From: Salinarchaeum sp. Harcht-Bsk1
GTDB lineage: Archaea; Halobacteriota; Halobacteria; Halobacteriales; Salinarchaeaceae
DNA: 64,000 nt
Assembly (NCBI RefSeq): GCF_000403645.1
Contig: NC_021313.1
Coordinates: forward strand, 124,001-188,000
Reading direction: 5' to 3'
Shown piece by piece: positions 34,809-42,944 of this stretch. The translations under genes and the position numbers were made by a program. A model generated the notes under the pieces. The model was not told where the DNA came from. It ran no database searches and saw nothing but the letters and a program-made list of their open reading frames with translations. The number at the start of each line of letters is the position of its first letter. The first letter of the stretch is position 1.

Positions 34809-35852
34809 TCAGTCGTCTGCGGGTGCCTCGGCGGCTTCCTGTTCGTTCTCGTCGGCCCAGGCGAAGAGGGCGCGCAGGCGCTCGCCGACGTCCTCGATGT
34901 CGTGATTCATCTCGGCGTCGCGCAGCTGGGTGTAGCTGGGTCGGCCGGCCTGGTTCTCCGCGATCCACTCGCGGGCGAAGGTACCGTCCTGGACTGCCTC
35001 GAGCGTCTCCTCCATGTTCTCGCGAACGTGGTCGTCGACGATCTCGTCGCCTTTGACGAGGCCGCCGTACTCCGCGGTGTCGGAGACGGAGTTCCACATC
35101 TCGGCGTGCCCACCTTCGTACATCAGGTCGACGATGAGCTTCAGCTCGTTCAGGCACTCGAAGTAGGCGATCTCCGGGGAGTAGCCGTTCTCGACGAGCG
35201 TCTCGTAGCCGTGCTTGACCAGCGAGGTCACGCCACCACAGAGGACGGCCTGCTCGCCGAAGAGGTCGGACTCGACCTCCTCCTGGAAGCTGGTCTCGAT
35301 GACGCCCGCGCGGGCACAGCCGATGCCCTGGGCGTACGCCAGTCCCTCGTCGACGGCCTCGCCGGTTGCGTCCTGGTAGACCGCGAGCAGGGCGGGCGTG
35401 CCCTGGTCGCGCTCGTAGTTCCGGCGGACGAGGTGGCCCGGGCTCTTCGGGGCGACCATGGTCACGTCGACGTCCTCCGGCGGCTCGATCTGGTTGTAGT
35501 GGACGTTGAAGCCGTGAGCGAACTGGAGCGTGTCGCCGGCGTCGAGGTTCGGCTCGATGGCGTTCTCGTAGACGTCGGGCTGGACCGTGTCCGGGACGAG
35601 CACGGAGACGACGTCCGCCTGCGCAGCGGCGTCAGCCGGCGTCGCGACGCTCAGGCCGGCGGATTCGGCCTCGTCCCAGGAGCTCGAGGACTCGCGGAGC
35701 CCGACGACCACGTCGTGGCCGGACTCGTGGAGGTTGAGCGCGTGGGCGTGTCCCTGGCTACCGAAGCCGAGGACGGCTACGGTCTTGTCGTCGAGATGTG
35801 CACTGTCCGCGTCGTCGTCGTAGTATACCGTCGTGGTGAATTCGTCTGCCAT
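34809..35852 (-). CDS. ilvC: ketol-acid reductoisomerase
   Basis: A 347-residue class I enzyme that isomerises and reduces acetolactate (or acetohydroxybutyrate) with NAD(P)H in valine, leucine and isoleucine synthesis. Motifs: [34 protein letters not shown] (dinucleotide site), [46 protein letters not shown] with the metal-binding Asp and Glu, and [17 protein letters not shown] short acidic C-terminal tail is normal for haloarchaea. It lies 52 bp after ilvN and 27 bp before the small orf. Confidence 0.95.
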   Translation of the reverse strand: MADEFTTTVYYDDDADSAHLDDKTVAVLGFGSQGHAHALNLHESGHDVVVGLRESSSSWDEAESAGLSVATPADAAAQADVVSVLVPDTVQPDVYENAIEPNLDAGDTLQFAHGFNVHYNQIEPPEDVDVTMVAPKSPGHLVRRNYERDQGTPALLAVYQDATGEAVDEGLAYAQGIGCARAGVIETSFQEEVESDLFGEQAVLCGGVTSLVKHGYETLVENGYSPEIAYFECLNELKLIVDLMYEGGHAEMWNSVSDTAEYGGLVKGDEIVDDHVRENMEETLEAVQDGTFAREWIAENQAGRPSYTQLRDAEMNHDIEDVGERLRALFAWADENEQEAAEAPADD

Positions 35853-35904
35853 TGTAGCTGTGATATGTGGGTTGGTGTATGGATGTGGCGATTGTCGTGT
35901 CGAT

Positions 35905-36564
35905 CTAGTCGTCGTTCATCGGCGCGTTCGCCGGGTGGTCGTGAGCCGCTGTTTCGGTAGTGCCGCGCGCCAGCGCCGCGGTTCCGGTCCGGGTGACCTC
36001 GCGGACGCCGAAGCGCTCGAATGCCTCGACGGCGTTCTCGATCTGGGGCCGCTGGCCGGTGATCTCGACCGTGATCGTCTCCGCGCCCGCGTCGACGGCC
36101 TGCCCGCCGTACATCTCCGCCATCGACTGCACCTTGTCCGGGTGGTCGCTGGAGACCTTGATGAGCGCGAGTTCGCGGAGCGTCGCGTCCCGCTCGAGTT
36201 CGCGAACCGACGCGACGGGCACGAGCTTCGCGAGCTGCTTCTTCGCCTGCTCGATGCCCGGTCGCGTCTCCTCGATGACGAGCGTGATCCGCGCTCGGTC
36301 GGGGTTCTCCGTCGGCCCGACGGTCAGGCTCTCGATGTTGAACTGCCGTCGGCTGAACAGCGAGGAGATCTGCGCCAGGACCCCGGGCTCGTGGAGCACG
36401 AGCACCGAGAGCGTCGCGACTTCGGGCTCGGGCTCGGCTTCTGCCTCGGGGTCGATCCGGATGCCCTGGGCGTTGCGCTTGCCAGTGGGCTCCGGTCGCT
36501 CCTCGGGGTGGGGTCCATCCAGCGCCTTCGAGTCGACGTCCGGTTGTTGTGGTGAATCACTCAT
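35905..36564 (-). CDS. ilvN: acetolactate synthase small (regulatory) subunit
   Basis: A 219-residue regulatory subunit. A 45-residue acidic N-terminal tail precedes the ACT domain ([47 protein letters not shown], about 48-95), which binds valine and mediates feedback inhibition in the family. The second domain ([77 protein letters not shown]) is the usual IlvN C-terminal part. It starts 11 bp after ilvB. Confidence 0.94.
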   Translation of the reverse strand: MSDSPQQPDVDSKALDGPHPEERPEPTGKRNAQGIRIDPEAEAEPEPEVATLSVLVLHEPGVLAQISSLFSRRQFNIESLTVGPTENPDRARITLVIEETRPGIEQAKKQLAKLVPVASVRELERDATLRELALIKVSSDHPDKVQSMAEMYGGQAVDAGAETITVEITGQRPQIENAVEAFERFGVREVTRTGTAALARGTTETAAHDHPANAPMNDD

Positions 36565-36575
36565 ACTTGATCACC

Positions 36576-38465
36576 TCAGAGCTGGCCCTCCGACAGCGCG
36601 AACTTCCCGTTGTCCCCGCCGCTGGGGACCATCGGATAGACGTTCGCCTGCGGGTCGATCCGGAAGTCGATCACGCTCGGACCGTCGTAGTCGACCGCGG
36701 CCTCGACGGCGTCGGCGACCTCGTCGTAGTCGTCGACCGCCCAGCCGCGGGCGCCGAAGGCCTCCGCCAGCTTGTCGAACTCGGGACACCAGCCGTACTC
36801 CGAGGCCGCGTGGCGACCCTCGAAGAAGGCGTCCTGCCACTGGCGAACCATGCCGACGTACTCGTTGTTGAGCACCGCGACGGTGACGTCGAGGTCCTCG
36901 CGGACGGCGACTGACAGCTCCTGCATCGTCATCAGGAAGGAGCCGTCGCCCTCGAAACAGACGACGTCCTGGTCGTCGTCAGCAGCCAACCGCGCGCCGA
37001 TCGCCGCGGGCATGCCGTAGCCCATCGTGCCCAGCCCGTGGCTGGAAACCCAGGTGCGGGGCTCGGTGAACTCCCAGTACTGGCAGGCCCACATCTGGTG
37101 TTGGCCGACGCCGGTCGTGACGATCGCGTCGTCGCCGGTCGCCTCGTCCAGCGCCTCGACGACGAACTCCGGCTGGAGCGGCCGATCCTCCGGGATCGGG
37201 TAGTCCATCGGATACTCCTTCTTCCAGGTCCGGCACTGCTCGCGCCACTCGTCTGCCTCCGGCGCAGCTTCGACCTCGTCGTGAAGCTGCTCGATCACCG
37301 TTGCAGCGTCGCCGATCAGGGGGTAGTCCGCGTGGATGTTCTTGCTGATCTCCGCCGGATCGATGTCCACGTGGACGACCTCCGCGTCGGGCGCGAACGT
37401 CTCGATGCCGCCGGTCAGGCGGTCGTCGAAGCGCGTGCCGATCCCGATCAGGAGGTCGGTGTGGGTGATGGCCATGTTGGCGAATCCGGTGCCGTGCATG
37501 CCGGCCATCTCCATCGATAGCTCGTGGTCCTCGGGGAACGCGCCCAGTCCGGGCATCGTCGTCACGACCGGAATCTCGTACTCGGTCGCGAACTCGTACA
37601 GTTCGTCGCTGGCGTCGCCCTTGACGATCCCACCGCCGGCCAGGATCGCGGGGCGCTCGGCGTCCTCGATGGCCCGCGCGGCATCGACGACGTTCGCGCG
37701 CTCGGCGGTTTCCTGGACCGTGTAAGTCTCGGGCGTCTGTGGTGCGCCCGGCTCCCGGTCGGTCTCGGCGTTGGTCACGTCCTTGGGCAGGTCGACCAGG
37801 GTCGGCCCAGGGCGGCCCGTGCGCGAGAGTTCCAGCGCCGTGCCGACGTCGTCGCCGACCGTGTCGGCGTCCGTCGCGAAGATGTTGTGCTTCGTGATCG
37901 GATCGGTGACGCCGGTGGTGTCGGTCTCCTGGAACGCGTCGTTGCCGACGAAGTCCGTGGGGACCTGACCGGTCAACGCGATCATCGGGTCGGAGTCCAT
38001 GTCGGCGTCGGCGATGCCGGTCACAAGGTTCGTCGCACCGGGACCCGACGTGGCCAGGCAGACGCCTGGCTCGCCGGAGACGATGCCATAGGCGTCTGCG
38101 GCGTGGGAGGCGCCCTGCTCGTGGGCCATCGTGACGTGGGTCAGCGCCTCGGAGTCGTAGAGCGCGTCGTAGACGGGCATGATCGCGCCGCCCTGGACCC
38201 CGAAGAGGTACTCGATGCCGGAGTTCTCGAGCGCGCGGACGACCGACTGTGCTCCGGAGGTGACCTGGCGCTGGCCCGCGTCGGCGTCGGCCGTCGATTG
38301 GTCGTCGTCACCGACGTCGGGGTCGGTGCCCTCGGTACCGGCGCCACGCTCGGCCGCGGAGCCAGGTGCGGTCGTCCCGGTCGGACCGGCGGTCGCCTTT
38401 CCACCGTCGGGAACGGCGTCCGTCGAGGCGTCGCTCGGTTCGGTGTCGGATTCGTCGTCGGTCAT
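36576..38465 (-). CDS. ilvB: acetolactate synthase large (catalytic) subunit
   Basis: A 629-residue thiamine-diphosphate enzyme that condenses two pyruvates to acetolactate (or pyruvate with 2-oxobutyrate). An acidic disordered stretch of about 68 residues precedes SGAQSVVRALENSGIEYLFGVQGGAIMPVYDAL. Further motifs: VTMAHEQGASHAADAYG with the cofactor-activating Glu, GVCLATSGPGATNLVTGIADA, and GDGSFLMTMQELSVAVREDLDVTVAVLNNEYVGMVRQWQ, the GDG...NN site for TPP-Mg. First structural gene after a leader region; followed by ilvN after 11 bp. Confidence 0.95.
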   Translation of the reverse strand: MTDDESDTEPSDASTDAVPDGGKATAGPTGTTAPGSAAERGAGTEGTDPDVGDDDQSTADADAGQRQVTSGAQSVVRALENSGIEYLFGVQGGAIMPVYDALYDSEALTHVTMAHEQGASHAADAYGIVSGEPGVCLATSGPGATNLVTGIADADMDSDPMIALTGQVPTDFVGNDAFQETDTTGVTDPITKHNIFATDADTVGDDVGTALELSRTGRPGPTLVDLPKDVTNAETDREPGAPQTPETYTVQETAERANVVDAARAIEDAERPAILAGGGIVKGDASDELYEFATEYEIPVVTTMPGLGAFPEDHELSMEMAGMHGTGFANMAITHTDLLIGIGTRFDDRLTGGIETFAPDAEVVHVDIDPAEISKNIHADYPLIGDAATVIEQLHDEVEAAPEADEWREQCRTWKKEYPMDYPIPEDRPLQPEFVVEALDEATGDDAIVTTGVGQHQMWACQYWEFTEPRTWVSSHGLGTMGYGMPAAIGARLAADDDQDVVCFEGDGSFLMTMQELSVAVREDLDVTVAVLNNEYVGMVRQWQDAFFEGRHAASEYGWCPEFDKLAEAFGARGWAVDDYDEVADAVEAAVDYDGPSVIDFRIDPQANVYPMVPSGGDNGKFALSEGQL

Positions 38466-38652
38466 CGATGCTCACCTGTCGGCGTCGTCGAGGAGGGCGC
38501 CTTCGCGTGCTGGCGACACCCTCGTTTGCTGATCGGCGGGCGATACGGGCGGAGTGATCGTCGGTGTGGACTGGCGTGTCGGGTCATTGCTGAACGGAAC
38601 CGCTGGTGGTCGAAAGCTGGACGGCAACTCGAGGAAGGGGTAGGTGCAGGGG
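38466..38652 (-). promoter_or_regulatory. spacer between leader ORF and ilvB
   Basis: 187 bases follow the leader stop before the ilvB ATG. No further gene is seen. The spacer starts with the 3' half of a hairpin and C-rich sequence and ends with GACAGGTGAGCATCG before the start, in which AGGTGAG is the likely ribosome-binding site of ilvB. No U-rich tract typical of archaeal termination was found, so regulation by early termination would need another signal. Confidence 0.5.
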
Positions 38653-38664
38653 CTAGGGAGCCCC
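38649..38664 (-). promoter_or_regulatory. hairpin overlapping the end of the ilv leader ORF
   Basis: GGGGCTCCCTAGCCCC on the minus strand: perfect 6-bp G/C-rich arms with a 4-base loop. The last codons of the leader peptide (Gly-Ala-Pro) and its TAG stop lie inside it, so a ribosome stalled on the preceding Val/Ile codons or at the stop would prevent it from forming. Confidence 0.6.
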
Positions 38665-38730
38665 TACGATAATCGCTACGACGTCGCTGCTCGCCGGACG
38701 TGCGGACCGGGAGCGAGCGCGTCGGTTCAT
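38653..38730 (-). CDS. putative branched-chain amino acid leader peptide of the ilvBNC operon
   Basis: A 25-residue ORF. It starts MNRRARSRSARPASS, strongly basic, and ends DVVAIIVGAP. Five of the last ten residues are Val or Ile, read by GTC GTA ATT ATC GTA; GTA and ATT appear uncommon beside the GTC and ATC that dominate neighbouring genes. A Shine-Dalgarno sequence AGGAG lies about 12 bases before the ATG. The TAG stop is inside a perfect hairpin. The layout recalls bacterial ilv attenuator peptides, of which E. coli IvbL also ends in a Val run followed by GNAP. Located 187 bp before ilvB; no homology search was possible. Confidence 0.6.
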   Translation of the reverse strand: MNRRARSRSARPASSDVVAIIVGAP

Positions 38731-38847
38731 TGCTCGTTCTCTCCTGCGACCTCGGTGTATTTGTTTGTTTCGGAGCAACGGTGACGGATTCCCGCCCCTG
38801 TGGGGGGTCGTCGGCGACTCGCCGTCGGTCTGGAGCATCGGTGCTCG

Positions 38848-38883
38848 AAATCCACCAGTCGCTGGAAATCCGCTGGTCGCTGC
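38848..38883. repeat. two tandem 18-bp repeats upstream of the ilv leader
   Basis: GAAATCCACCAGTCGCTG (38848-38865) is followed directly by GAAATCCGCTGGTCGCTG (38866-38883), 15 of 18 bases identical. They lie 118-153 bases before the leader ATG. A related GAAAATCACCGCTG occurs at 40252-40265, 107-120 bases before the leuA start, so they may be copies of one regulator site. Confidence 0.45.
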
Positions 38884-38920
38884 TGGAGGTGTGGTGTGCG
38901 GCCCGGGACATGGGAATCAC

Positions 38921-40145
38921 CTACGCCCGGACCTCCTCTTCCTCGAGGGATACCCCGACCTCGCGGGCGAAGCGCTCCAGCTCCGCCTCGGTGACGCGGT
39001 CGCCCTCGGCGCCGTAGTCCTTGACCCGCCGGGTGACCGCCCGGACCTCCTCGTCGGAGGGGGCGAAGCCAGCGTCGACCAGGCGCTCGCGGACGCCGTG
39101 GGTCCCGGTGTGCTTGCCCAGGACCAGTTCGCGCTGGGCACCGACCATCTCGGGGGTCATGACGCCGGGCTCGAAGGTGTCGGAGTTCTCGATCACGCCC
39201 GCGGCGTGGATGCCGCTCTCGTGGGAGAAGGCGTTGGCCCCGACGACCGGCTTGTTGCCCGGCGTCTCGATACCGGACTTCTCCTCGACGACGCGTGACA
39301 GCTCCGTGATCCGCGTCGTGTCGATGCCGGTGTCGGCCTGGAACACGGACTCGACGGCCATCACGAACTCTTCGTAGGCGGCGTTGCCGGCCCGCTCGCC
39401 GATGGAGTTGACCGAGACCTGGGCCTGGTCGGCGCCGGCCTCGATGCCCGCGATGGCGTTGGCCGTCGCCATCCCGAAGTCGTCGTGGGTGTGGACGTCG
39501 ATCCGCGCGTCGGTGTGGTCCGTGACCGTGTCGATCAGGTCGTAGAACCGCCGCGGCGCGGCGACGCCGCAGGTGTCCGGGATGTTGATCCAGTCCGTCC
39601 CCGCCTCGGAGACGGCCTCGATCACGTCCAGTAGGAATCCTTCGTCCGTGCGCGTGGCGTCCATGGGCGAGAACATGCAGGTCGCGCCCGCTTCGGTGAC
39701 CCGCTCGACGGCGTCGACCGCGTTCTGGCGGACCTCCTCGCGGGTCGCGTGCATGGAGTCCTCGATCTGGACGTCGCTCGTCGAGACGAAGACGTGGACC
39801 ATCTCCGCGCCCGAATCGAGGGCGGCTTCGATGTCCTTGTCCACGACTCGCGCCAGCCCACACACGTCGGAGCTGGTGCTCTTCGCGATGTCTCGGACTG
39901 CCTCGAACTCGGCGTCCGAGTTCACCGGGAACCCTGCCTCGATGACGTGGGTGCCCATCTCGTCGAGGATCGCCGCTATCTCGCGTTTGTCCTCGTAGGA
40001 GAAGGACGTGCGAGGCGACTGTTCCCCGTCTCTGAGCGTCGTGTCGAAAACGCGCGCCGTCTCGATCTCGTCAGTTGAATCCAGTGTGCCCTGGAAGAAC
40101 TCGATCCGCCTGGCTGGTGCCAGACGAGTCGTCGGAATGCGACAT
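38921..40145 (-). pseudogene. leuA: 2-isopropylmalate synthase, apparent 5' frameshift
   Basis: LeuA condenses acetyl-CoA with 2-oxoisovalerate, the first step to leucine. The main frame gives FDTTLRDGEQSPRTSFSYEDKREIAAILDEMGTHVIEAGFP (metal site and catalytic Arg), SVNSIGERAGNAAYEE and KPVVGANAFSHESGIHAAGV, all intact to the stop at 38921. Its homology reaches back to EFFQGTLDST, but that frame has no ATG, GTG or TTG before a stop at 40151. A good start, ATG at 40145 with a TATA-like element 30 bases upstream, begins MSHSDDSSGTSQADR in another frame, which stops at 40071. Frames must join near 40100. Starting at the next in-frame ATG (39958) would lose the active site. Truly broken, or a sequence error. 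Confidence 0.75.
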
Positions 40146-40169
40146 TGTGTTCAAAGCAGAACGAATGTG

Positions 40170-40181
40170 CCTACATAAGTC
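40170..40181 (-). promoter_or_regulatory. TATA-like element of leuA
   Basis: ACTTATGTAG on the minus strand, about 25-35 bases before the ATG at 40145. Its position predicts transcription starting within ten bases of that ATG, supporting it as the true leuA start even though it is out of frame with the catalytic domain. Confidence 0.5.
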
Positions 40182-40312
40182 TGTCCCTGTCGTCCGGCGG
40201 TTTCGTGCGAACACGTGGCACGAATACACCGGTGGCGGACTCCCGCTGCTGGAAAATCACCGCTGCAGGAGGGCCGACGCGTCTGGGGACCTGGCCGGCT
40301 ACATCCCGGGTC

Positions 40313-41773
40313 TCAGAGCTTCTCCAACGCGCCAGCGACGTCGAGACGGCCGGCCCCCAGGCTGGGATCGTTCTTGCCGTCCGTGCCGTCGGCAGATTGC
40401 TCGATCGCTTGCTCCAACTGTGCCGGACTCGCTCCCGGATTCGCGTCCCGGAGCACGGCGGCGGCACCGGTGACCTGCGGCGCAGCCATCGAGGTACCGG
40501 CGATCCACCCCCACTCGCCCCCCGGGAGCGTGGAGAAGACGAAGTTGAACGGGTACGGCCACTCCGGAATCGGGCACTCCGTCGTCGACGCGATTGCGTC
40601 GGGATCGCTCGTCGGGACGCCGTCCTCGTCCAGCCAGAGGGTCCCGGTCTCGCCCGCCTCGCGCGGGTCGTTCGATATCAACGACGGGGGTTCCTCGCCC
40701 TCCTCCGCAGCCGCGAGCCACTCCTGAATCGCACAGAACGACGTCGCGAGCGAGCTGTAAAGTCCGCCCGGCGCCCCGACGTCGATCTCGTTGGTCCCGT
40801 AGTTGGAGTAATAGCTCAGGCCGTCGGCGGGTCCGGTCGCGCTGATGCTCATCGCGCTCGCGACGCTGTTGGGAACGGTGAAGTAGCCGCCCTGCTGGAG
40901 GTTCGCGGACGCGTTCCCGGCACTGACGACGACGAGCGTTCCCGCCCGCGTCGCGTGCTGGATCACCGTCTGGTACATCGGTCTGTACCCCTCCGAATTG
41001 CCCGACGGCGGGATCGGCGGCGTTCCGATGCTCAGGTTCGCGGCGTCGGCCCCGATCGAGGCCGCGTAGTCGATCGCCGCGAGGATGTCCCCGGTCGTCG
41101 TCGTGAGGACGGGTCCGTCGTCGGTCTCGACCAGGTAGAACACGCGCAGGGACACAACGTCGGCGTCGGGGGCGGTGCCGGTGACCCCGACGCTGCCGTT
41201 CGCGGCGGCGATCCCGGCCACGTGCGTGCCGTGGCCGTTGACGTCCCACGGATTGTCCTGGAGCGAGTCCAGGCTGGCGAAGAGACGGCTGGCCGACTCG
41301 TCGACGTTCGCGGCCAGATCGGGGTGCTCGTGATCGACGCCGGTGTCGAGGACCGCGATCGTCGTGCCCTCGCCCGTCGCCAGCTCGTGCGCGGCCGCGA
41401 CGTTCGTCCTGTGCTTGTCCCACTGATTCTCTGTGAGGATACCGTCGAGGGATTCGTGCCCGTCCACGCTCGCACCGACGGACTCGACCGGACCCGGCAG
41501 TTCCACCTCGAACGACGCGTCCCGAACGGCGTCGACGACGCCGGCGACGCTCCGGAGCTCGCTCTCGGCATCCTCCGGACCGACGACGACCAGCACCGCG
41601 CCGTCAGCGAGTTCGTACCTGATGTCGAATCCCGAAGATTCGACCCGCCGTGCGACGCCTCCCGATCCTCTGACGAGGTACTGGGCGTCTCCAGCCGACG
41701 CCGTCACCGTGCCGAGGAAGGATAGTCCGATTGCGCTGCCACCGAGTTCGAGTAGCGTTCGTCTGGATACCAT
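40313..41773 (-). CDS. exported subtilisin-like serine protease (halolysin type)
   Basis: A 486-residue S8-family protease. The N-terminus MVSRRTLLELGGSAIGLSFLGTVTASA is a twin-arginine signal, indicating export in folded form. A propeptide of the inhibitor-I9 kind follows (about 30-100). The catalytic triad is visible: Asp143 in IAVLDTGVDHEHPDL, His181 in NGHGTHVAGIAA, Ser428 in GTSMAAPQVTGAAAVL. The oxyanion Asn is in VSAGNASANLQQGG. Unlike classic halolysins there is no long C-terminal extension after the catalytic domain, which ends near residue 486. The ATG at 41773 places the RR motif at the N-terminus. Confidence 0.93.
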   Translation of the reverse strand: MVSRRTLLELGGSAIGLSFLGTVTASAGDAQYLVRGSGGVARRVESSGFDIRYELADGAVLVVVGPEDAESELRSVAGVVDAVRDASFEVELPGPVESVGASVDGHESLDGILTENQWDKHRTNVAAAHELATGEGTTIAVLDTGVDHEHPDLAANVDESASRLFASLDSLQDNPWDVNGHGTHVAGIAAANGSVGVTGTAPDADVVSLRVFYLVETDDGPVLTTTTGDILAAIDYAASIGADAANLSIGTPPIPPSGNSEGYRPMYQTVIQHATRAGTLVVVSAGNASANLQQGGYFTVPNSVASAMSISATGPADGLSYYSNYGTNEIDVGAPGGLYSSLATSFCAIQEWLAAAEEGEEPPSLISNDPREAGETGTLWLDEDGVPTSDPDAIASTTECPIPEWPYPFNFVFSTLPGGEWGWIAGTSMAAPQVTGAAAVLRDANPGASPAQLEQAIEQSADGTDGKNDPSLGAGRLDVAGALEKL

Positions 41774-42027
41774 GTGGACCAGTCCACGAGGGACTACGCT
41801 GGCAATCGGCCATAACATACATAAATGACCGTTATAGTTTCGCCGAGAGATCGAAACGATTCCGAAATAAGACGGTGCTACTCGGAAACGATCTCATTAG
41901 TTGCATCCTACTCTCGAGGGATTGCCCATCGTCGCACCTCCGCGTTCGAAGCGGTTGTCTTCACGACGTGACGCCTTGGACCTCGAGCGGTAGAGGACCC
42001 GGATCACCACACCGGAGCGGGCCCGGC

Positions 42028-42861
42028 CTAGAACGGAATCCGTCGCATCAGCCCCGGGAAGCGATTCCAGATCCGCCGCTTGATCCCGCCGTCGAGGGTG
42101 GCGATACGTTCCATCTCGTCCCGGGTGAGTTCGAAGTCGTAGATTGCGAGGTTCGCTTCGAGGTGCTCGCGACTCGTCGCCTTCGGAATCGCGACGACGT
42201 TCTCTTGCTGGACGAGCCACCGGAGCGCGACCTGAGCGGCGGACTTGTCGTAGCGCTCGCCGATCGCGGCGAGCATCGAATCGGATATCGCGTCGCCGCG
42301 GCCCAGCGGGCTGTACGCGGTCAGCGCGACGTCGGATTCGAGACTGAACGCGTGGAGATCGGACTGGTCCTTGTACGGGTTGTAGAGCACCTGGTCGGTG
42401 ACGATCGGGGCGCGTGTGATCCCCATCGCCTCCTCGAGCTGGGCAGGCGTGAAGTTGCTCACCCCGATGTGGCGGACCGTCCCCTCGTCGTGCAGTTCGT
42501 CCATCACGCCGAGCGTCTCCTCGAAGGGGACGCGGGGATGGGGCCAGTGAATCAGGAGGAGGTCGACGTAGTCGGTGCCGAGTTTTTCGAGACTCTCCTC
42601 GAAGGACTCGCGAGCGTCGTCCGCTTCGAGGTTCCCTCGATCGAGCTTCGTCGTCAGGAAGACGTCGTCGCGATCGACGCTGGATCGCTCGATTCCTTCA
42701 CCGACCTGCGCCTCGTTGCCGTACATCTGCGCGGTGTCGACGTGTCGATAGCCCAGTTCGAGGGCAGTTTCGACCGTCTCGGCACAGGACTGGCCGGTGT
42801 TCTGCCAGGTGCCGAGGCCGAGTTCGGGAATCTCGGCGTCGCCGGCTTGGACGTACTCCAT
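42028..42861 (-). CDS. aldo/keto reductase
   Basis: A 277-residue NAD(P)H-dependent (beta/alpha)8 barrel enzyme. Motifs: LGLGTWQN, ALELGYRHVDTAQMYGNEAQVGEGI with catalytic Asp and Tyr, VFLTTKLDRG with the catalytic Lys, DYVDLLLIHWPHPR with the active-site His, IGVSNFTPAQLEEAM, and IPKATSREHLEANLAIYDFELTRDEMERI for cofactor binding. All four catalytic residues are present. The ATG at 42861 is preferred over one seven codons earlier. Substrate unknown. It diverges from rpa across an 83-bp gap. Confidence 0.92.
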   Translation of the reverse strand: MEYVQAGDAEIPELGLGTWQNTGQSCAETVETALELGYRHVDTAQMYGNEAQVGEGIERSSVDRDDVFLTTKLDRGNLEADDARESFEESLEKLGTDYVDLLLIHWPHPRVPFEETLGVMDELHDEGTVRHIGVSNFTPAQLEEAMGITRAPIVTDQVLYNPYKDQSDLHAFSLESDVALTAYSPLGRGDAISDSMLAAIGERYDKSAAQVALRWLVQQENVVAIPKATSREHLEANLAIYDFELTRDEMERIATLDGGIKRRIWNRFPGLMRRIPF

Positions 42862-42944
42862 GTATTCTATGCCACGTAACAATCACAGAAAGCCGTTCCC
42901 CATCGGTAAGACACCTTTTTGCACGCCCCCATCCAATCGCGACC

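Noticed and set aside
40145-41725. 526-codon plus-strand frame over the subtilase
   Set aside because: Antisense of a protease with a full catalytic triad.
42862-42944. Possible extra gene between aldo/keto reductase and rpa
   Set aside because: Only 83 bp with TATA-like elements for the divergent genes; no ORF of interest.
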